Below, in pieces: positions 10,545 through 22,500 of a stretch of DNA of 64,000 nt. The stretch is from Apostichopus japonicus. Lineage: Eukaryota; Echinodermata; Holothuroidea; Aspidochirotida; Stichopodidae. The notes below the pieces were generated by a model. It had not been told where the DNA came from and did no database searches. It was given only the letters and a program-made list of their open reading frames with translations. A program made the translations under genes and the position numbers. The DNA lies in assembly GCF_037975245.1 (NCBI RefSeq), contig NC_092577.1:31943398-32007397 (forward strand). Direction: 5' to 3'. Each line of letters opens with the position of its first letter. Positions within the stretch are counted from its first letter, which is position 1.

Positions 10545-13500
10545 CTATTCTGCTACGATGACGTCGATGGGCGGCCTGAACCTCCAAAGTCTACCACTCT
10601 TGACATCTTGCGGCGAGTCCGGCAAATCGTCGGTGGCCTTCCTCTGGAGACAGGTTAAAGTTATCTTGTAATGGCCGGGATACAAGTACGTGAATGTACA
10701 TACGTGAGAAGGGAGGGTTGCAGCCGACAACTGGAAGAGAAGAGAAAAACAAATTCGTTTTATAGTAATAATAAGTAATATTTATACAAAATAAAATAAA
10801 ACTGTTAGCAAACTGCTTATCCACTAGAGAGCCTGTGTAATAGAATGTGTAAAAGTAAGTTGGCCTAACGTTTCGATCCTAGCAGGATCTTCTTCAGAGG
10901 CTAAAAAAGAGAAAAGCCTCTGAAGAAGATCCTGCTAGTATCAAAACGTCAGGCCAACTTTTACGTAATATTTATACAGCGCATTATCAGCAAAGCAGCT
11001 CAAAGTGCTTTATAAATGTAAAACCGAAAAACAAATAGTAACAAAAACTTAAATATTAAATATATAGAACCAATAAGGCATAAAATGTAAAAGCCTCAGC
11101 AACAATAAAACAACCGTACTAAACGATAGTAAAAAAAGCCCTAAACGCATATAGTCCAATACAAATTCAGAGTATGAAAATAGTAAAATAGCTATAAAAC
11201 AAGAATACACAAAAGATTAAATCATAGTCAATGTTTAAATATAAATAAGTATGAGAAACAATAGTACAGTAAGACTGTACTATTTTTTTTTTAATACTGA
11301 AAATTATACTGAAAATTATCAAGGATATAATATCTATCAAACGCAACCAAAGAGATTACATTCATGTTGAACAGCTCCCCCTACACGAGTGAGAAAATTA
11401 TGCTGTTTCTTTCGAAGATATTCAAGTTTCAAACGCTTATACACCTCAACACAGGGAATTAACATTTACTGTTTTCCGACCCCGTTTTAATGAAAGCTTT
11501 AGGTAGACAGGACCTTGGAGGAAAGGGGAAAGGGGTGGTCAGGGAGGAGAGGAGAGGGTATTTTGAGGGAGTGGCTCCAAGAGGTTGGGAAACCATGTTC
11601 TAGAATGCCTTATGATTTTTTTTTACAGTAAGATTGTAATATTGAAGTTCTTATATTCATTAACGGCCTCTAGCATATGGCAAATATGCAAAAGAAAAAG
11701 AATACAGGATAAATATTGTCCAGCTTGATGGCACAAGATAAGTGACATTCCCTACTGGTTGTTAAGGCAATGTGAAGCCCTATCTTCAAACAGTCTTGCA
11801 TGGGAGAGTGTGTACATGCCTACAGCTTTGCTGACTTTTTAATAGAAAATATACAAGGTCCTACTAACAAATGTGGAACCAAAACAAAATAATACAGCCA
11901 ACATGCATAGCTACCAGAGAAGCGATAGCGTATCTCTTAAAACTTTTCTTCAGACGCACCATTTGGAATTGACTCTGGAAGCACCCCACGCATAAAATAC
12001 TCTCAGAAATGTCTGGAGTCACAGCACCGTTGCAATTATCTTGGAATGGACAAACTTCAAACTGGACCGTGTCTGAGTGGGCATCTAAAAAAGGGACGAA
12101 GATAAAGCTGGATAAACTGACAGAAAAATCTAAATGACAACATTGTAAGCAACAAGAGATAAACTTTGAGCTCTTCTAGCTCAAAATCTAAATGGTCATA
12201 GTGGCAAAAGTTGAATGTGCTGTGATAGCCCCAGTCATCAGCTATCATATGGTGGGTAGGACATGTCAGTTAAAAACTTGTCAATTAATATCTACGCTCC
12301 ATCCACCTTGGAAAATGACAAGTTTATGTGTGTAAGTTGTCCATGGGGAGCAATTAATTTTTGTGTTACACCTTTATTGTTATAATTGGGTTGCTTCACA
12401 CAGCTGCTGTATGCCTGTGGACATGGACACCAATTATAACAAACCTAATTATGGAACCCATCAGTACCCAAACCTAGGATTAAATATGTGCTCCTTTTGA
12501 AAAATTGACAAGGAGTCAATCGAGACACCTTTTTTGGGACTGCTACGTAACGGCCAATTTTTATCCTTAATGTCGAAATGCGTATCTTAAAATAAGCAAT
12601 TCTTTTTCTCCAAACAAGATATCTTTTTCGGTTTTGGCAACGCTTACTGTCACCCTTACAACTTTTTAATTATCCACTGATACAGAAATCTTAAACAGTT
12701 ACCTATTGCAAGTGTTACAATGAATATCACATAATCATTACCTACAGAAGGTGTTACAGAAATCTTAAACAGTTACCTATTGCAAGTGTTACAATGAATA
12801 TCACATAATCGTTACCTACCGAAAGTGTTACAGAAATCTTAAACAGTTACCTATTGCAAGTGTTACAATTAATATCACATAATCGTTACCTACAGAAGGT
12901 GTTACAGAAATCTTAAGCAGTTACATATTGCAAGTGTTACAATGAATATCACATAATCATTACCTACAGAAGATGTCACAGAAATCTTAAACAGTTACAT
13001 ATTGCAAGTGTTACAATCAATATCACATAATCGTTACCTACAGAAGGTGTTACAGAAATCTTAAACAGTTACCTATTGCAAGTGTTACAATTAATATCAC
13101 ATAATCGTTACCTACAGAAGGTGTTACAGAAATCTTAAACAGTTACCTATTGCAAGTGTTACAATGAATATCACATAATCATTACCTATCGTAGGTGTCA
13201 CAGAGACCTTAAACAGTTACCTATTGCAAGTGTTACAATTAATAAGGGGTTAATCAACGGTCTAGCGTGCGTTACTCACAGGATTAATGCACGATCGGGG
13301 GATAATGCAAGCGATGCACGAGGGCGGAGCCCGAGTTCATCCAGCGATAGCATTAACACCCGGAGTGCATTAATCATGTGAGTAACGCACGCTAGACCGT
13401 TGATTAACCCCGTTCATTCATACACTACCATTTGTGTGGGGGAAAAATCATAAAACAAAACATTTTTGGTTACATATAACCAAAGATTTATTAAAGTGAT

Positions 13501-16500
13501 GCCCCGTAATTTCACCGTGCGTTACTCACAGGATTAACCACGGTCAGCTGACCTGAATGGACCAATAGGATTTAGGAATCTTTACTAGGTATGAATGAAT
13601 ATCACATAATCGTTACCTACAGAAGGTGTTACAGAAATCTTAAACAGTTACCTATTGCAAGTGTTACAATGAATATCACATAATCATTACCTATCGTAGG
13701 TGTCACAGAGACTCTCATACTGATAGTCTCGCCCACCAGTATGTGAAAGGTATCGTGTGGATAAAATGATGAACCGTTCATCTCTAAATGCCACTCGATA
13801 GGACAGAAATCAATGTTGTCCAGCATGGATTCTGAAATGCTAATCTCAGCTGTAGATGCAAACCCTTCCTTCTCCAGAGCATGGTAAAGAAAAGTGAGTC
13901 AAAGAAAGTAGGTAGACTAAATATTTAAAGAAAAAAGGAAGGAAACCTCCGGAATGAAGAACATGACCCCGCTTCATTATTAATCCAGGCTGCAACTTTA
14001 ACATGTGCAAATCAAAGGTGCTAATGGGACACTTGCCTATCCACACAGTCTTATTGAATTAGTGTTATAATATCTTGCATGATCGTTACAAAAATGGTTA
14101 AACCTCAAATGTCAATTTTGGTGAACAAGAAACCCTGCTTGACAGGGAGTAAAGAAGAAAAACATCAAGAGGGGAACACGCCTCTGTTATGATCAATAAT
14201 ACAGACGTAGTAATTTTTTAGCTCCTACCTCTCCTCTTCCCCTGTTGGTTTCTTTCTTTCTTTTCTCCATCCCTTGTCTACTAATCCCCTACATCTATCT
14301 CTTTGTGTTCACCATGCTCATTAACCTGTCTGTATTCTGTGCTAGGATCGAAACGTCAGGCCAACTTACTTTTACACATTCTCTTACACAGGCTCTCTAG
14401 TGGATAAGCAGTTTGCTAACAGTTTTATTTCATTTTGACGTAGTAATTTAAGCGACATGTATGGTTAAAATTTGCTACAGTCTTCGTGATAACGACGACA
14501 CACGGCGATGAAGAGGTCGTTAATTATTTAGTAAAGGATATACATTGCCACCTGATGTCCACGAGACTGGCTAGTTGTTGTGCATAAAGTTCGTTGACCA
14601 CTTGATAAAAACCTCTCAGGGTCGATGGCTTCCCTCCTTTAGAATTCACGCCGTCCACTGAAAACCTGTCCACGGTTATTGCCAATCTGTGGATATACAT
14701 GCATGAATAAGAGATTGAATTTTGTCTTTGTTGTTTCAAAAATAAAATAATATTAGTTTTACCCCCCCCACCCCCTCCCAAAAAAAAAATAATAATATGG
14801 TACAAATTATGATTTTTCATATTTGGTTTATAAAGGAGAATGAAGACTATCAAAGCATTTCTCCATCCCACACATGAGCATTAGATGCATTTACTTAACA
14901 CTCAAAAGTAAACACTTTGCTTAAACACAGAGAGCATTGTGGTCAAGTGGTTAAGGCAGTAGACTGGTGATCTAAGGATTACAGGTCCGAGCCCTGGCCA
15001 GATCATTGCGTTGTGTCCTTGGGCAAGGCACTTTATCTCCATTGCCTATCTTCACCCAGGTGTATAAATGGGGACTTGCGAGGTAACTTGTATATATAGT
15101 TGCGTGCGCCGGTTTCTGGCTGCACCCTATGGGAAGTCCCCTGGGGACACGTGGTTGTGGTTCACTGTGGTGTGGCGTGTAGGTGTGACAAGTTACCAAT
15201 GACCAAGGCTAAGTTGTACACGCTATGGTACATTTAGCGCCTTTGAACAACTTCTGTTGAATTTGGCGTTATATAAATGTCTTCTGATTGATTGATTGAT
15301 TGAACACAAATCGAACCAGTGACATCAGCAATACAAATCCTGGTGCTCTACCAATGGAGCAAGCCTGGGCTCTCTCTGTGGTAAACCATTTTGACCGTTT
15401 GTGACAGATTTTCCAGACAGAAAGAAAATTAGAGAAACAAGAACAAAAGATCAGGAAATGTCAAGAACAGATTGGGCCATTCACAAGTAGTAGATATCGC
15501 AGGAAAAATGTGATTCAAATTGAGTAAGGGCTAGAAATGTCACCTTTTACATGCCCTTGTCTCCAGAAGGAGATTATTCCCTTCACCGTATTGCACTGTG
15601 ACCTCGTGAGAAGTAGCGTTTATCACATCCAGCAAGAGATGAAACTGCCTGGGACTGCATTATAGAGAAGAAGATGAATAATAGCAAGACGAAATGGTGA
15701 AAGATACCTTAAACTAAAATATTTTATTAATGATATTTTTTTGAGGGGGAAGGGGGATTTAAATCTTATGTCAGACCACACCCATTACCTTTACCAATAT
15801 TTCCAAATCTTTACTACCAAGTAGCCCACCCACAATCTGAAGAAGAAGAAACAAATATTACATGCAAGCACTTAAGAAAGATTCATTGAATATGGTGGAC
15901 TGTTTGATAGGTAACATCAAATGTCCAAGATACAATTTTTTTATGTGTATATTTTTGTTTTACGTCTACAGTAGGGTCTGGTGTGAACATGTCAAAACAG
16001 AAGCATTTCAATGAACCAACTTGGCTTTGTCTAACTGTTTAAGGGGCAGGTCGAGAGTGGGTTTGGTGTGAACATGTCAAAACAGAGGCATTTCAATTAA
16101 CCAACTTGGCTTTGTCTCACAGTTTGGGAGGCAAGTCTAGATTGTTGTTTGGTGTGAACATGTCAAAACAGAGGAATTTCAGTTAACCAACTTGGCATTG
16201 TCTAACTGTTTAATTAAGGGGCAGGTCGAGGGTGGGTCTGGTGTGAACATGCTATAAAGTGTGACTTACTCTGATGCTGGTAGTGTTGTCCAATGCATGA
16301 ATGCTATAGAGGGTTTGATTTCTGCTCGTAGCAGTAGGGTTGTTATCCTGCAATAATCTTCCGTGCCACCCTCTCCACCCCTGTAGCGAAATTTCAGAGT
16401 TGCTTCGATAATCTGCGAGGAGAAAAGAGAAGAAATAGTCAAAAGGTTGAAGATCCCGACCAACTTTTAGAAGCTAAAGATAAAAATTTACGTAAATAAA

Positions 16501-19500
16501 TTATAAAAAAAAAGTGGTGTAAAATTAACATAACGACCAGTGGCATATCCTTCCAAACGGTCTGTTTATGATTAAAAGCAAAAAGACATTTTTAAAATCC
16601 TGAAAATGTTCTTCTTACACGTCAGCATAATCTGTAATATTTAAACATGTTGCAATCTTTATTCAAAGAGAGGCAATTGCATCTTGTTACACAAAAATTA
16701 AAAGGAAAGCAGGAACCAACCTTGAGTAGCATTTCTGCATCAAAGTTGTGTGGAAATGATGGATTATAACTCGTCTCTAAGAACATTGTGGACGGTGGCT
16801 TTTTAGACTTCCCGTACTGCTTCAAGTCTTGCAGTTTCCGCGGCGTGGGAGTTGTAGGAAAGTTGACTGCAATTTACAGAGAAGACAGAGAGAAGAGATT
16901 TTATAAACTATATCTGGAAAGAACTAATGGACATAATCAGGGAAGGGGGAGGGGTTTTGTAGAACAAGAAAAAGAGATGGGAGGGAGGGAGCGGAGAGGA
17001 GGGGGATGCGGAAGGGGGTACACTCAAGTAATGGTAGGCAGTTTATGGGGCTCGACTAAAAGTGGGTAGCAACAAAGTTCCAGTGGGCCGTATTATAGTG
17101 GACGTCCGAAAATTATCTAAAAATTTTCAAAGCTTGCCAAAGTAGATCCATTAAGTTTTCTTTCTTATTGCAAAGTCCACGGGCATTATAGTTTTCACAC
17201 ATTCTGAGCATCAACTAAGAGAGGTGGGATTTGGTGTTTCAGCCCCCCCCCCATGACGTTACACAGCTGATGGCCCTTTCCCCTACCCCTAACCATTTGT
17301 ATCGCGACACTGAGGATGGTTAAAAGTGACTCAATCACTTCTTCCTGACCCTGGCCTGACACAGAGCCATTATTCCCTGTTCCAACACCCTCTAGTATGA
17401 CGGGACCAGTCTTGATTAGTCGGTACTCACCAGGCGACGAAGGGGTGCTGCTGTCATTGCTTACAAAGTTTCCCATTGCTTTAATGTACAGTGTAAAAGA
17501 TATATGGTGACCGGGTTCCAGGGGAAGCTGTGTCAGTATGTTCTGTTCACTCCATGTGAAGACTTCTTGTACAGCTAAAGAAATAAAAAAAAATTAAAAA
17601 TAGAAAAATATCTGACCACAGCAAGATGGATTTTTTCATATTTTGTTTTTATAAGCACCTCAAATAAAAGACTGTAAATTGACATGGATAACTTAAAGAC
17701 AAATGTTCAGAGGAGGAGCAGAGAGAAAATATGGGATGGAAAAGTTCCGATTTTGACAGAGTAATAGAGGCTTACCCTCGTCGTCTTCTTCCAAGAAGAT
17801 ATCGATGGCCTCCACCGGAATCTTGCCGCTGTTTGTCAGTTTGACCTCGCACTCACAGCTGTGAAGCAATGATCATAATGATGATGAATATGGATAGGTT
17901 TGACACATAATATCAGTGCACAATAAGAATTGATAGACTACAAATATTGTAATGTACACTTAGATCAATCTGGCTATGTCTGCAATAATTCACTCACTGA
18001 TCCCCCCCCCCTCCCACCTCAGTATCCTCTTGCTAAATAACTGCCCTCTTCTTATCTCATAATCCCCTCCCCATATTACTTTCTTGTGACTATCCCATCC
18101 TCTCATTAACCACTCCCTCATTTCACTCCTCATTACCGCCTGCACCTTGCCCCTCCCCTAATTCCCCATCCTTATTCCCCTCTCCTCAGTTCCCCCTCTC
18201 CTCTTTCCCCATCTCCTCACCACCCCTCTCCTCATTCCAACTCTCAGCATTCCCTTCTCCTCATTCCCCCTCTCCCCATTATCCTCTCCTCTCACCCCCT
18301 CTCCTCATTATCCTCTCCTCTTACCCCCTCTCCTCATTCTCCTCTCCTCATTGCCCCTCCTCATTCCCCCTCTCCTCAATCCCTTCTCCTCACTCCCTTC
18401 TCCTCACTCCCTTCTCCTCACACCTCTCTCCTCAACCCTCTCATTGCCCCTCTCCTCATTCCCCTCTCCTCACTCCCCTCTCCTCATTATCCTCTCCTCT
18501 CACCCCCTCTCCTCATTCCCCCTCTCCTCATTATCCTCTCCTCTTACCCCCTCTCATCATTCTCCTCTCCTCATTATCCTCTCCTCTTACCCCCTCTCCT
18601 CATTCTCCTCTCCTCATTGCCCCTCTCCTCATTCCCCCTCTCCTCACTCCCTTCTCCTCACTCCCTTCTCCTCACACCCCTCTCCTCAACCCTCTCATTG
18701 CCCCTCTCCTCATACCCCTCTCCTCATTCCCCTCTCCTCATTCCCCTCTCCTCATTCTCCTCTCCTCATTATCCTCTCTCATCATTATCCTCCCCATTGC
18801 ACACAATGTCAAGCACTAATGTTCACAAATATGTTATTTTCTTGTTATATGGTCCAATGACGATAGGTTTAGAGCCTTGAGAGAGTCGGATACTTCTGCA
18901 TTTATCATTTTTTGGAAGAATAAGCTCACAATAGGAACCGAACCAAAAAACAACTAGATTCGGCTGGCAGGCAGCGAGAAAAAGGCTTAACAAGAAGAAG
19001 AATAATGACATAACTGTAAATCTGCAGTAACTGTCAGTCCAAAAAAAAGAGAAAAATCTCTGTTTTGATTGACAATTGTCACTCAAACTTTACCTTTCTC
19101 CGGCCATCAATGAGACATAAGCGGAACAACTGACGCTGCCCTCCTTCTGGTCCAAACTGAGGAACTGTGTAGCTTTGGGGAGAGTGGTCGAGACCTTCAT
19201 AAGGGGTAGGGGTGGAACCACGTTGACCAGAATGTGTGGTTTGTCAATTGCTGGTAGGGATGCTAATCGGCAATGACTTTCAACTCCGATAATGTTTGTA
19301 GTATAACCTGTACGGGAAATCAATAATAATATATTTCTTTCAGCATTTTGGATGTTGACTGATGACAAAATTGGTACGACCCAATTGAATCAGCAAACCG
19401 AATACTGAAGAAAAATCCCCCCTCCCAATTTTGTGTTTGTTGTTTATAGATGATGACAATTCAGTTTTACAATATATAAATATTCACTAAGAAAGAGGAG

Positions 19501-22500
19501 ACTGTCAGCCTACATCACTGCCAGGCATATATACCAAGTAAGTGACTGATTGGCTTACAAACAACTGTTACAGTCTCCTTGGACACCTAAAGGCACTACA
19601 ATAGTATATGAAGAAACAACAGATACATCTCAAATAGGGTGAACTTTACAGATATCAGATTACAAAAAGATACAGCAGATTCATAAATCAAAACCTTTCA
19701 AAGCTTTCTTACATTCCTGGTTTATAAATTGCACTTTCCTGTCACAGCTAACATTTGAAGTACTTATTCTGTTTCAATAACCTGCGACGTGGTCACATGC
19801 TATTGCGACAAAAGTTACACTGCATTATGTTGGAATCAATCACTGTTAATCACTCGATTGCTACAGGCACTAAAAGATGATTGCGTAGTAAAAAGCAAGC
19901 CACTTACTGCCGGACTAAAAATTCCCCGCCTAAACTAAACCGTTGTAACATGGACAATTGTGGATAGTCCAGCAGTGCGCATGTGCTCGAGTCTAACACT
20001 GATCAAGATTTTGCGAGTTTCGGGTCGCGTTGGATCCGGGAATCTCAACATGTAGGGTTTCCTGACTGACTGACGGACTGGCTGTGTGCAGCAGTTCACC
20101 AATAAAACTGTCCAGCGTCGGCAAATGTAACCAATTAAGGGAAATCATTTTTCGTAGTGACCCTTTTAACATGCAAGAAAGACATTCGTTGTCCGCACTT
20201 ACCTTGTTGACGAGTTCAGCGTGCCAGATTCAACTGTGAGTTTGTTGCTCTCAGCGACGATCGAAAGTAACAACGGTCGAATTTGAGTAGGGTGGCAATT
20301 TTGTGCGGGCATTGTGCGCTGCGGGCTTAAACACAACTTGCTAGATTTTGCAATTTATTTTTGTAAAAATCAATATTTTATTTGTGTTCTTACCTGTAAT
20401 TTTGAGAGTACCCTGTGATTTAGGTGTGCCTAGGATGGAAACAGTGTGTATCCCAGAACCACAGGGGAGAGTAATGGATGCTGGTATGGAATCAAAACTT
20501 GGACCTTCAGTCAAAAAACCCTTTAAAACAAAAACGAGAACAGTATAAAGAAGCATTTTTTGAACAATTTGAAGTTGAAACAATTTGAAGTTGAAACAAT
20601 TTGAAGTTGAAACAATTTTTAAAATTGGAGTGTTAGCTCAGTGGTTAACTTGAAACAAAGTTCGGCGTCATTCGGATCTTAAAACAAAGTTCGGCAACAT
20701 TCAGAACTTAAAACAGAGTTTGGTGTCATTTGGAACTTAAAACAGAGTTTGGTGTCATTTGGAACTTAACATAGAGATCGGCGTCATTCGGAACTTAAAA
20801 AAAAAGTTTGTGTCATTCAGAACTGAAAACAAAGTTCGGTGTCATTCGGAACTTAAAACAAAGTTCGGTGTCATTCGGATCTTGAAACAAAGTTTGGCGT
20901 CATTAGGGACTTGAAACAAAGTTTGGCGTCATTCGGAACTTAAAAAAAAGTCCATTGTCAATCGGAACTTAAAACAAAGTTTGGTGTCATTCAGAACTTA
21001 AATGAAAGTTCATTGTCTTTCGGAACTTAAAATAAAGTCCATTGTCAATCGGTTATTCCCAAAGATACCTTTGACAAAATTTGCAGCATTTAACTGCCGA
21101 TTTAAGTAAAGATTTTTTTATATAGATGTTGGCCCTTTCTTTCAAAACTTACCAGATTTCCAACTTTCAGTTCAAATGGCAAAGGATTGAAAACTTCCAT
21201 TGAGACTTCACATACATCACCCGCTACCCACTTGAACGCTAAAGCAAATAAAGAAAGAAAGAAAAGAAAGGCAGGTGATGGCAGGTGAAGTAATAAACTA
21301 CTTTATATATCAGAAATTATTTTATCAAAATTTATGAAGGTTATCAATCCCTGAGATAATTTTTACTTTATCTACCACTCTTCACTGTACACTGCATGCA
21401 ATAGTCCAAATCAACCATACTGAAAATATGAAATAATTCTGAACCCGTATATCTAATAGAAACAGACAATCCATACAGCTGGGACACTGTCATTACAAGT
21501 CATTATGGGGACTCGAAAGTACAGATTATTAAAATTAGCCCAGACTTGGTGAATTCCTCGGCTATTAAAACAAACGTTTGGGGTCACTCGGTCAAACTTG
21601 GAACCTTTGAACAAACGATACGCACATTCAAAATGTGTGATATGGATTTGGGAATAGCAAAAGTGTTGCGGCCGGGCGTATCGGGGTTTTCTTTCTTTGA
21701 TTTTTTGCATTTTTATATTTCTGATGTTATATTAGATAAACTTGATAACTCACAAACCATCGACTTCTTCTTGTAAGGATCTTCTCTGGTTTGAAGAGGG
21801 GAATATATAAAGGGACTAGATGAAGTATCTGGAGATAACAAAGCGCTCTTTCTTCTGATAACGTGAGGTGAAAGTTGACTTGAAAGAGGTAGTAGTCTGA
21901 ATGATCTGAAGAAAATAATAATATCAAATCATCAAAATCTTTCAACTTTTTCTGAAACTTACGACTTTTTTTATTTTTTTATTATTGTCATCTTTAATGA
22001 GGGTAGTCCTGCTCAGTGTAGAAGCAATGCTTTCCAGAGGAGCCCTCAAGCGACTGAGTGGGGTCTTTGAACACAGCTGATACCTGTAAGGTGTACCTTG
22101 CAACAAAAACTTGCGATTATACTCCATTACACCACGAATCTCAAGAAAAATCAAACTTGAATAGATTTAAAGGTTCCCTCAAAAACAAAGAGAAGGTGCA
22201 ACACAATGTCCTTCATTGTAATGGTGGGTTGGCTTTGTGTTAATCATAATTGCTGCATTTTTACATCACCTTTGAGTAAGGTATTTTACACTACAAGAGA
22301 CAGGCCAACATAATGGCAAAATGCTTATTAAAGTATGATCATAATTCAGCTTTATAAATATCTCAAATCCACAATTCTTAGTAGGAAACACCACCGGTCT
22401 TCACCAGAGTTTTAGGAAACAACAGAAGCGAAAAAAAGTTAGCTTATCATCGACCCTGCACCATCTTCTAACCAAAGGATGACAAACATTTGCCAGTTCA

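Noticed and set aside
18351-18880. 169-residue Pro/Ser/Leu-rich open frame
   Set aside because: Composition artefact of the polypyrimidine minisatellite in a TRAPPC9 intron.
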